Source of the DNA: SG8-40 sp035528435
GTDB lineage: Bacteria > Pseudomonadota > Gammaproteobacteria > Burkholderiales > Eutrophovitaceae
DNA: 6,196 nt
Reading direction: 5' to 3'
Assembly (NCBI GenBank): GCA_035528435.1
Contig: DATKYN010000109.1
Coordinates: forward strand, 1 to 6,196
Every line of letters starts with the position of its first letter. Position 1 is the first letter of the stretch. The translations under genes and the position numbers were made by a program. A model generated the notes under the pieces. That model was given only the letters and a program-made list of their open reading frames with translations. It made no database searches and was not told where the DNA came from. This document shows, in pieces, positions 1 through 6,026 of the stretch.

Positions 1-3
1 ATA

Positions 4-79
4 CAGACTCCCGAGGAAGGTCAGCCATGAAAGCCCGCCAATGCCTGACCGCTCGTGACTAATCTACTCATGGAGTCTG
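4..79 (+). promoter_or_regulatory. Structured leader with sequestered pilin ribosome site
   Basis: CAGACTCC at 4-11 is the exact reverse complement of GGAGTCTG at 72-79, giving an 8-bp perfect helix. Its 3' arm contains GGAG (72-75), the only visible Shine-Dalgarno for the pilin start at 87. Nested inside is a second perfect pair, GGTCAG (19-24) with CTGACC (45-50). A mini-ORF with a strong ribosome site lies in the enclosed loop. This is the geometry of a translational attenuator, in which ribosomes on the leader would open the helix. The pairing is seen directly; the regulatory role is inferred. An 8-bp match across 76 nt could also be chance, and the promoter lies outside the window. Confidence 0.4.
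27..62 (+). CDS. Possible 11-aa leader peptide upstream of the pilin
   Basis: An ATG at 27 opens an 11-codon frame (MKARQCLTARD) ending at TAA 60-62. It is preceded by GAGGAAGG at 13-20, six bases before the ATG, which is the best-looking Shine-Dalgarno near any start in the pilus operon. The frame ends 24 nt before the pilin ATG. The peptide resembles no known protein and is too short to judge by composition. It may act only through the ribosome that translates it, by disturbing the surrounding RNA helix. Alternatively the ribosome site may be fortuitous or a remnant of a former gene start. Confidence 0.35.
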   Translation: MKARQCLTARD

Positions 80-86
80 ACAAAAA

Positions 87-584
87 ATGACACTTCGCAA
101 CCATAAAATGAAGTTCCTGGCGGCAATAGCCGGTTTTGCAATGCTGGCTTCCGGCAACGTCCTTGCCGGGAACACCAACACGCTCAGGGTCACTGCCGCC
201 ATCACTGGTACCTGTAACTTTTCGGCTAACAACAACACCGCCGGAAACACGACCCTCGATTTCGGCACCCTGGACCAGGCCACTGGTGGTAACGTCGTCG
301 CGACGACCACCAGCTTGCAGTACTGGTGCACCAAAGGCGAAGTCGCGACCAATATTTCCGCCGGCAATGGCGCCAATACGGCTGGCTGTAGTGGAACCCG
401 ATGCCTGTCCAACGGTACCGACCTCATTCCCTATTCTCTCGCTGTCAGCTTTAACGCAGCGGTCGGTTCCGGAAAGAGCACCCCCATCAACGTCGACTTC
501 GACGGCGGCATTGTCGATGCGGACTACATTGACGTATCGGCCGGAAACTATTCGGACCTCGTGACGCTGACCATCACTCCTTGA
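87..584 (+). CDS. Spore coat U domain pilin, likely major subunit of an archaic chaperone-usher pilus
   Basis: A 165-aa secreted protein. Residues 1-27 form a Sec signal peptide (basic start, hydrophobic 10-21, cut after VLA at 27). The mature part begins with about 15 residues before Cys43 (GNTNTLRVTAAITGTC), the layout of the N-terminal donor strand in Csu-type pilins. Further spore-coat-U marks are the strand with YWCTKG around Cys81, the segment LIPYSLAV at 113-120, and the C-terminal YIDVSAGNYSDLVTLTITP ending. Cys101 and Cys106 add a possible second disulfide. The mature region is rich in Asn, Thr and Gly. The ATG at 87 has GGAG at 72-75; the in-frame ATG at 108 has no ribosome site and would shorten the basic n-region. 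Being first in the operon, with a terminator just downstream, it is inferred to be the abundant shaft subunit. Confidence 0.92.
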   Translation: MTLRNHKMKFLAAIAGFAMLASGNVLAGNTNTLRVTAAITGTCNFSANNNTAGNTTLDFGTLDQATGGNVVATTTSLQYWCTKGEVATNISAGNGANTAGCSGTRCLSNGTDLIPYSLAVSFNAAVGSGKSTPINVDFDGGIVDADYIDVSAGNYSDLVTLTITP

Positions 585-607
585 TCGGCTGCTACGCAAG
601 CAAACTG

Positions 608-1036
608 GTGACTCGGAAGTCAGTTCACCTGCCGAAAAAGGCCGCGATTTTTTGCGGCCTTTTTCTTATGGCTATGACGCTCGCGGGCGGGGCTGCCCAC
701 GCCGCCTGCAATTTTCGGCAACCGTTGAACAATGACGTTCCGGTAGGAGACATTTCCCCGGCACAAACAGGCAATGTCGTGACCAGAATCAGACTGCGCT
801 ACCAATGCACCCGGGGCGACACTCCGGTTTTCTCCCTGACCGGTGCCAGCGATATCGGCCCGGGCCTGCATCGCATGCGAAACCTGACAACACCCTCCGA
901 GTACCTGCCCTATCAGACAACGACCAGAGTCAATGCAAGACGGTTGGTCGTAATCGTCAGGGTGATCGAAGCCGACTACCGCGACGCGTGGGTCGGATCT
1001 TACGAAGACACATTAACTGTGACTGTCTTGCCTTGA
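608..1036 (+). CDS. Second spore coat U domain pilin subunit, possible tip subunit
   Basis: About 142 aa from a GTG at 608. Residues 1-32 read as a Sec signal peptide (basic RK and KK, hydrophobic AAIFCGLFLMAMTLAG, cut after AHA). The mature part carries the spore-coat-U core: RYQCTRGD around Cys67, EYLPYQ, and the typical end YEDTLTVTVLP. Only two mature cysteines (34 and 67) are present, one disulfide. Mature protein begins ACNF, so the N-terminal donor strand seen in the upstream pilin is missing. The start is uncertain: TTG at 581 overlaps the previous stop as TTGA, GTG at 608 has no clear ribosome site, and CTG at 629 has GGAAG (615-619) nine bases upstream and would give a compact 25-aa signal. 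ATG at 668 would destroy the signal peptide. The terminator-like hairpin at 634-667 lies within residues 9-20. Confidence 0.82.
   Translation: MTRKSVHLPKKAAIFCGLFLMAMTLAGGAAHAACNFRQPLNNDVPVGDISPAQTGNVVTRIRLRYQCTRGDTPVFSLTGASDIGPGLHRMRNLTTPSEYLPYQTTTRVNARRLVVIVRVIEADYRDAWVGSYEDTLTVTVLP
634..667 (+). terminator. Intrinsic terminator or attenuator after the first pilin, inside the next gene
   Basis: GAAAAAGGCCGC (634-645) pairs perfectly with GCGGCCTTTTTC (654-665): 12 bp around an 8-nt loop, with the T-rich tract TTTTTCTT immediately after the GC-rich stem. This is the textbook form of a Rho-independent terminator, 50 nt after the first pilin's stop. It lies inside the codons for the signal peptide of the next gene (PKKAAIFCGLFL), so ribosomes entering that gene would melt the hairpin. 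Inferred role: partial termination that raises first-pilin mRNA relative to the assembly genes. The A-tract on the left could let it work on the opposite strand as well. Confidence 0.78.
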
Positions 1037-1058
1037 ACCAGAACATGAGCGACTTCAA

Positions 1059-1871
1059 ATGAAAGCATGGCGTTTCGCGCGACCCGTGATCGCAGCCCTG
1101 TTGGGTTGCCTCACGACCGGCCTTCCGGTTAACGCACTGTCAGGGGATTTTTCCGTCACCCCGATCAGGGTATACCTCGACAAGGACCGTAAGGCCGATG
1201 TAGTGACTGTCAAGAACAGCGGCATCGTACCGCTGCAATTCGAGATTCGCCCGAGGGCATGGACACAGAATGCATCCGGCGAAGACGTTTATGTCGACAC
1301 CAGGGAAGTGCTGGCCTTTCCCCGGCTGATGACGCTCAAGGGCGGCGAGGAGCGTGATATTCGCATCGGAATGAAAATTCCACCGGGTGCGATCGAGAAA
1401 ACCTACCGTGTCTATATTGCCGAACTGCCCCCGACTAGCAGGCCTGACGACTCAGCCTCAGACGGGACCAATGTGGCGTTTCTGATCAATTTCGCAGCGC
1501 CTGTGTTCTTTGCGCCGATCAAACCCGAACCGTCGTTGGAAATCGGGCGCTTCGATCTGGCCGATAACCGCGTCGACACGACCCTGAAGAACAGCGGAAA
1601 CGTACACCTGTTCGTGGAGGAAATGACCGTCGTCGGTCTTGACGCTTCTGACAACGAGGTTTATCGCGAAACGATACCGGAGCGATATCTGCTGGCCGGA
1701 ACCACCAGGGCCTACAAACTGGACATTCCACCCGGGCAGTGCCAGGCACTAACGACCATCATTTATAACGTGCGCACCAACAAACTGAGCGCGAATGCCA
1801 AGAAGGACGTGGGCAAGAATTCCTGCAGCAGCAAAAAGTCCGACACGCCGGCCGCCGACAGCGCAAGCTGA
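1059..1871 (+). CDS. Periplasmic pilus chaperone, PapD-like fold, archaic (CsuC-like) type
   Basis: A 270-aa secreted chaperone that binds pilin subunits in the periplasm by donor-strand complementation and hands them to the usher. Residues 1-26 are a Sec signal peptide (cut after VNA). The N-terminal Ig domain shows FSVTPIRVYLDKDRKADVVTVKNSG, then RAWTQNASGED and LAFPRLMTLKGGEERDIRIG. YRVYIAELPP (116-125) is the family signature strand, and NVAFLINFAAPVFFAP (138-153) is the expected subunit-binding G1 strand after a short FG loop. The second Ig domain follows, with Cys228 and Cys256 possibly paired. The last 25 residues are a Lys/Ser-rich tail beyond the usual domain end, encoded by DNA that overlaps the usher start. 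The gene begins 22 nt after the second pilin; its ribosome site is weak, suggesting translational coupling. Confidence 0.95.
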   Translation: MKAWRFARPVIAALLGCLTTGLPVNALSGDFSVTPIRVYLDKDRKADVVTVKNSGIVPLQFEIRPRAWTQNASGEDVYVDTREVLAFPRLMTLKGGEERDIRIGMKIPPGAIEKTYRVYIAELPPTSRPDDSASDGTNVAFLINFAAPVFFAPIKPEPSLEIGRFDLADNRVDTTLKNSGNVHLFVEEMTVVGLDASDNEVYRETIPERYLLAGTTRAYKLDIPPGQCQALTTIIYNVRTNKLSANAKKDVGKNSCSSKKSDTPAADSAS

Positions 1872-4371
1872 TTGGCTCCTCGTCGGGCTTGTTCTCGAAC
1901 TCGCCTGCGCAGCGCTTTTTTCCGGAGCCGTTAAGGCAGCGGACGTAGATCCCGTGCGTCAACTAACGGCGGTTGAGCCGATAGCGCTCGAACAGCCCCG
2001 CGGCGATCCTCTGGATCCCGCATCTCCCGAGTTCGCGCCGTCGGTGCAACATCCGTCAGGCGAAGAAACGTTTTCGATTGTGGCCCGAAACGAGGAGGCG
2101 GACGAGCCTCCAAGTCCCGCTGAGCCTCCGATCCAGTTCTACGCCTCCATCGCCGTCAACGGCGAACAACGGGGCGTCTTCCTCGTTACAAGTTACGTTG
2201 ACGGTGACTTTGCCGTGCGCGAGAACGATCTGGATTCGATCGGTATCGGACGATCCGGAGGCCGTCTGGTCACGCTGGACGGTGAGCCCCATGTAATGCT
2301 GTCTACCCTGGAGGAAGCGACGTTCACATTCGACGAACGCAGCGTGCATATCGACATCGAAGTCGATCCCTCGATACTGACAGCGCAGGTCGTAGACGCG
2401 CGCCGGCGTCCGACACGCGCCAATGTCGAGTACCCGCGGGACACGAGCGCCTTTTTCAACTACGGATTCAGTGACGATGACGGTGAGTTTGGCTCCCGCA
2501 CCTTCGCCGCCGAGGTCGGAGCACGTCACGGCAATCTTCTGCTGCTCACCGATGGCTTTTACGAGCAACTGGGCGACACTGACCGCACCGTGCGCCTGAG
2601 CAGCAACCTGACCTATGACAACCGGGACACGCTGCAGCAGGCCATCCTCGGTGACTTTGTCACCGGGTCGGGCACACTTGGCAGCCCCCTGAATCTTGGC
2701 GGCATCAGCTTTTCGAAGAACTACCGCATCGACCCCTATTTCCTACGTTATCCGTTTGCGAGCCACACAGGTCTGGCCGGGACGCCATCCCAATTCGATG
2801 TTTTCGTAAACGGCAACCGCATCAGCAGCGGCAGCCTGGAGCCCGGCCCCTACGAGATCAACAACATTCAGGGGCCATCAGGCGTATCCGATGTTGAGGT
2901 GATCGTACGCGATGCGCTCGGGCGTGAACAAATCTATTCCAGCTCCTTCTACTTCACCCTGGAAGCACTGCGAGAGGGACTCAGTGAATACAACTTTGCG
3001 CTGGGCGCGCAGCGCAGAAAATTTGGCGAGGAGAGCAACAACTACGGTTCGCTTGCCACCACCGGCTTTTACCGCTATGGCATATCGAATTTTCTGACAC
3101 TTGGCGGGCGAGCGGAAGCAACCGAAGATCTGGTTAACATTGGCCCAAACCTGACCTTGCTCACCGGCCGTTCTGGCCTGTTCAACACCACGCTCTCCTA
3201 TAGCCGGGATTCCAACGACAGCGGCCTTGCCGGCGTCTTCGACTACACCATCCAGACCCGCAGGTTCAACGCAACGGCCAGCATACTCGCGCAGTCGAGA
3301 GACTACGCGCGCATCGGGGCTGACCCTTTTTTCAACACTCAGGTCGAGGGCGGTGGATCATTTACGAGAGGGCCGATTACGCTGCGCTACCTGACCAGCC
3401 GGCCTTACCATGGAACAGATCGCACTGCCTACACGGTGTCGTACACGCCGCGCACGCCAAGTCCGCGGCTATCGATAATCACTACTTTGCGCCATATCGA
3501 GGCCGAAGAATCCCGCACCGAGTTTTTCTTCGGACTGAACTACTACTTCCAGAGAGACTATTCAGTCTCTACCTCGGTACGCGCCAGCGAAGGGGAACAC
3601 CGGGCAACGGCCGCGGTGCAAAAAACAACTCCGCTGGGAGAAGGCTGGGGATTTTCGGCGGCAGCGAGCCAATTCGAAAACTCGGAAGGATCGGGGCACT
3701 CACTGCGCCCCTACGTCCAGTACAACGCGAGGCATGCCACTCTGATCGCCGACTACCAGAGCGTGACCGTAGGCGGTGAAACCGAGGACAGCCGGCGGTT
3801 GGCGATTCAGGGAAGCGTGTCGGCCGTCGGGGGGGAAGTCATGTTCAGCCGCCCGATAAACGATGCGTTCGCACTGGTGCAGGTCGACGGTCTTGAGAAC
3901 GTCAGCGTATACCAGAGCGGCCAGTTGTCCGGTAGAACAGATAGTAAAGGCCGGCTCTTGATACCGTCATTGGGTTCATATGTTCACAACCAGATTTCGG
4001 TCGACAGTCGGGACATCCCCTTGAATTTCGAGCTGAAACGCTATACCAAACTGACTTCTCCCGCGCTGCGCGCCGGCGCCGTGCTGGACTTCGGTGCCAA
4101 ACGGATCCAGGCCGTCGCCGGAACGCTGAACACACGTCGTGATGGAGAGGCAATACCAGTGCGTTACGGACGGATCACACTGATGATCGATGGAGAGCAG
4201 GTAGAGCATCCGGTCGGGCAAACGGGCGAGTTCTTTATCGAGGACCTGACCGATTCCACTTACACCCTGTCCTACCTTGGTACGTCCGGTTCGTGCTCGG
4301 CAGTGCTCGAGGTACCTGCCTCCAATGAGTCGATCATTGAAATGGGCAATCTGCTGTGCACACCCGACTAG
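1795..4371 (+). CDS. Outer membrane fimbrial usher, archaic (CsuD-like) type
   Basis: An 858-aa usher, the outer-membrane pore that recruits chaperone-subunit complexes and secretes the pilus. Residues 1-48 form a long signal peptide: a basic 26-residue n-region, hydrophobic 28-45, cut after VKA. Residues 49-112 are an acidic, proline-rich linker. The periplasmic N-domain starts near 113 (IQFYASIAVNGEQRGVFL). The barrel follows, with hallmark usher sequence DVFVNGNRISSGSLEPGPYEI around 335-355 and ALREGLSEYNFALGAQRR near 390-407. C-terminal domains start near 695 (VDGLENVSVYQSG, GRTDSKGRLLIPSLGSY) and end with the conserved cysteine pair, here Cys834 and Cys855. Length is normal for the family. 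ATG 1795 is the only usual start codon that keeps the signal peptide; an in-frame stop lies at 1786-1788. The gene overlaps the chaperone by 77 nt, implying coupled translation. Confidence 0.95.
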   Translation: MPRRTWARIPAAAKSPTRRPPTAQADWLLVGLVLELACAALFSGAVKAADVDPVRQLTAVEPIALEQPRGDPLDPASPEFAPSVQHPSGEETFSIVARNEEADEPPSPAEPPIQFYASIAVNGEQRGVFLVTSYVDGDFAVRENDLDSIGIGRSGGRLVTLDGEPHVMLSTLEEATFTFDERSVHIDIEVDPSILTAQVVDARRRPTRANVEYPRDTSAFFNYGFSDDDGEFGSRTFAAEVGARHGNLLLLTDGFYEQLGDTDRTVRLSSNLTYDNRDTLQQAILGDFVTGSGTLGSPLNLGGISFSKNYRIDPYFLRYPFASHTGLAGTPSQFDVFVNGNRISSGSLEPGPYEINNIQGPSGVSDVEVIVRDALGREQIYSSSFYFTLEALREGLSEYNFALGAQRRKFGEESNNYGSLATTGFYRYGISNFLTLGGRAEATEDLVNIGPNLTLLTGRSGLFNTTLSYSRDSNDSGLAGVFDYTIQTRRFNATASILAQSRDYARIGADPFFNTQVEGGGSFTRGPITLRYLTSRPYHGTDRTAYTVSYTPRTPSPRLSIITTLRHIEAEESRTEFFFGLNYYFQRDYSVSTSVRASEGEHRATAAVQKTTPLGEGWGFSAAASQFENSEGSGHSLRPYVQYNARHATLIADYQSVTVGGETEDSRRLAIQGSVSAVGGEVMFSRPINDAFALVQVDGLENVSVYQSGQLSGRTDSKGRLLIPSLGSYVHNQISVDSRDIPLNFELKRYTKLTSPALRAGAVLDFGAKRIQAVAGTLNTRRDGEAIPVRYGRITLMIDGEQVEHPVGQTGEFFIEDLTDSTYTLSYLGTSGSCSAVLEVPASNESIIEMGNLLCTPD

Positions 4372-4894
4372 CTTAATCATCACCTCCAGCCAATCCCGCC
4401 TTGATCGTCATTCGACAATCGCGAGAGACTCGCAACGAGCACTGAAGAGGCTTCCTTTGAACTGCACCAGCCAGTGCAAGGAGCCCAAGCGTCACTTCGG
4501 CTGCGTTTCCGCCTTGAACGATAGACACCATGCATTGCGACCCGGCGGATTCAAATCGGGCCGCGCTTGATCGGCCGCTTCGCTACAGGGCTTGCACCCC
4601 GGGGGCATCGCTCGCGATCTTGCGCCCCGCGCCGGCAGATAGAGGACTGGTTCGCTGTCCCGGGAAGAGCCAGCAAATGAAAGCCACACTCGTGCGGCTG
4701 GATACGCGGTTTTTTACCCTCGGCGTACTAGTGCCCCAGGATGACAAACTGCCCGGGCCGGGTTCGATCACCATGCCTGGCCTCGACACCACGTTATACT
4801 GACCATACAAGACGCTCACGATGACCGGCAAACTGGCGGGCACCGACGGCAACGACTGACACGCTCAAGGTCAAATTCTTTTCCGAGGAAACAC
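4372..4894. other. 523-nt region without a convincing gene
   Basis: Between the usher stop and the GAF-GGDEF start I see no tRNA, recognisable protein or long repeat. Short frames of about 65-97 aa occur on both strands but lack recognisable motifs. Small dyads are present (TGCAC/GTGCA near 4465-4480, the palindrome CCCCGGGG near 4597, CCCGGG near 4752), as is a run of six T at 4710-4715 behind a weak stem. No strong terminator follows the usher directly. The right end should hold the promoter of the next gene. It could also carry a small RNA, which cannot be judged by reading. Confidence 0.5.
4795..4800 (+). promoter_or_regulatory. Candidate -10 box for the GAF-GGDEF gene
   Basis: TATACT matches five of six bases of the sigma-70 -10 consensus and lies about 95 nt upstream of the ATG at 4895. 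No good -35 hexamer is visible at 16-18 bp spacing and there is no extended TG motif, so a weak or activator-dependent promoter is the most that can be argued. It would leave a 5' untranslated region of roughly 85-90 nt. Confidence 0.22.
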
Positions 4895-5857
4895 ATGCAA
4901 GCACCCGCGAGACCTGCTGATGAAGACATCCGTATCGACACACTGCAGTCGCTGAAAATTCTGGACACACCAGCGGAAGAGCGCTTCGACCGGCTAACCC
5001 GGATCGCTGCGAACCTGTTCAGCGTTCCGATCGCACTGGTCAGTCTGGTTGACGAAAACCGAGTCTGGTACAAGTCGACTCAGGGAATGAAGGTATCAGA
5101 GATGCCCCGCGATACCTCGTTCTGCGCTCATGCGATTCTGAGTGAGGATATTTTTGTGGTGGACGATACCGCCCTTGACGACCGGTTTGCGGATAATCCG
5201 ATTGTCACCGCAGATCCGGCTGTCCGGTTCTACGCAGGCGCACCGCTCAGGGCTGCCGATGGCAGCACACTCGGCACGCTGTGTCTGATGGACCAACAGG
5301 CCCACAAGTTCTCTGACGACGACATGTCACTGCTGCAGGACCTGGCCCACATGGCGGAGCGGGAGTTGGCTGCTAGTGAAATAGCAACCATGGATGAGCT
5401 GACCATGTTATCCAACCGGCGCGGATTCGAGGCTTTGTCGAGTCACGCCCTCGAACTGTCACGTCGCTTTCAGAAACCCGCTGCACTGCTTTACTTCAAT
5501 CTTGACGAGACTAATGGGACTAACGAGGAATTTGGCCGCTCCGAGAGTGAGCGTGCGCTCAAAGCGTTTGCGCAGCTGTTGAAGCTGACTTTTCGCGAGT
5601 CCGATGTGTTAGGCCGCCTCGGCGGCAAAGAATTCGCCGTCCTGATGACCAATATCAGCAACTCGGCGTTGGAGAATGCGCTGGAACGCTTGCATGCTAC
5701 CGTGGAGAAATTCAACAAGGATGCCAAACGGGGCTACGGCATCGATTTCAGTTACGGCAAGGTCGGTTTTGATGCATCGGGGCACGCCGATGTCGGTGAT
5801 CTGATGGCGCAGGCGGACGCGCTGATGTTCAAACAGAAAAGCAGCAAGGGCAACTAG
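4895..5857 (+). CDS. Cytosolic GAF sensor protein with degenerate GGDEF domain
   Basis: A 320-aa soluble protein with no signal peptide or membrane segment. The GAF domain (about 20-155) has the common signature SLKILDTPAEERFDRLT, SFCAHA (75-80), RFYAGAPL (111-118) and LGTLCLMD (126-133). The GGDEF domain (about 162-318) starts with MDELTMLSNRRGF (166-178). Active GGDEF enzymes make c-di-GMP from two GTP. Here the signature is GGKEF (243-247), with Lys replacing the metal-site acidic residue; the usual DLD is NLD (Asn202), YGH is FGR, and the guanine-contact Asp is Glu219. The product-binding inhibitory site RxxD is intact as RESD (234-237). Catalysis is therefore unlikely, and c-di-GMP binding or partner signalling more likely. 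GAGG at 4885-4888, six bases from the ATG, supports the start. It is probably transcribed separately from the pilus operon. Confidence 0.93.
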   Translation: MQAPARPADEDIRIDTLQSLKILDTPAEERFDRLTRIAANLFSVPIALVSLVDENRVWYKSTQGMKVSEMPRDTSFCAHAILSEDIFVVDDTALDDRFADNPIVTADPAVRFYAGAPLRAADGSTLGTLCLMDQQAHKFSDDDMSLLQDLAHMAERELAASEIATMDELTMLSNRRGFEALSSHALELSRRFQKPAALLYFNLDETNGTNEEFGRSESERALKAFAQLLKLTFRESDVLGRLGGKEFAVLMTNISNSALENALERLHATVEKFNKDAKRGYGIDFSYGKVGFDASGHADVGDLMAQADALMFKQKSSKGN

Positions 5858-5943
5858 CGACAGTTTCCCGCGAGGTTATCTCTGCCCGCGCAATAACGGC
5901 TGCAAATCGACGCACGATTGCCAGAGTCGGACATGCCCTCGTC

Positions 5944-5956
5944 CGAGCGACGCTCG
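5944..5956. repeat. Perfect 13-bp palindrome abutting a TATATA box
   Basis: CGAGCG (5944-5949) and CGCTCG (5951-5956) form a perfect inverted repeat around a single central A. TATATA follows at once at 5957-5962, and the next gene starts 70 nt downstream. Operators placed against a -10 box look like this, so a repressor site is possible. No -35 hexamer is visible at standard spacing, and short GC-rich palindromes are common in such genomes. Confidence 0.28.
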
Positions 5957-5977
5957 TATATAGTCGCAGTAGTAGTT

Positions 5978-6000
5978 GCGGGCGGCACTCGTTAGCCCGC
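5978..6000 (+). repeat. Small hairpin in the leader of the last gene
   Basis: GCGGGC (5978-5983) pairs with GCCCGC (5995-6000) across an 11-nt loop. No T-tract follows, so it is not a standard intrinsic terminator. It sits 26 nt before the ATG at 6027 and could be a leader structure or the end of the GAF-GGDEF transcript. Confidence 0.25.
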
Positions 6001-6026
6001 CTAATGTCAAGCGCGGGGACGGAACA

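Noticed and set aside
21..599. A 192-aa open frame on the - strand across the first pilin
   Set aside because: It is antisense to a clearly recognised pilin with signal peptide and family motifs; its Gly/Val/Arg-rich translation matches nothing and mirrors the pilin's codon pattern.
1045..1062. Tiny frame MSDFK overlapping the chaperone start as ATGA
   Set aside because: There is no ribosome site and only five codons; the overlap is most simply coincidence.
1095..1110. LLGC in the chaperone signal peptide as a lipobox
   Set aside because: Leu before Gly is atypical for a lipobox, a good signal peptidase I site (VNA) follows at 24-26, and these chaperones are soluble.
2056..2568. A 170-aa open frame on the - strand inside the usher
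   Set aside because: It is a shadow of the usher N-terminal region with no recognisable domain or ribosome site.
4690..4715. Possible terminator at the T6 run
   Set aside because: The stem in front is only about five pairs with two G-U and a ten-base loop, too weak to call.
4756..4778. GGTTCGATC resembling a tRNA T-loop
   Set aside because: The flanking bases do not form a five-pair T stem, and no anticodon or acceptor arms can be built around it.
4677..4802. A 41-aa frame (starting MKATLVRLDTRFF) with GGAAG nine bases upstream, ahead of the GAF-GGDEF gene
   Set aside because: Its start is acceptable, but the peptide shows no motif, signal or membrane segment, and it lies in a region where frames of this size occur by chance on both strands.
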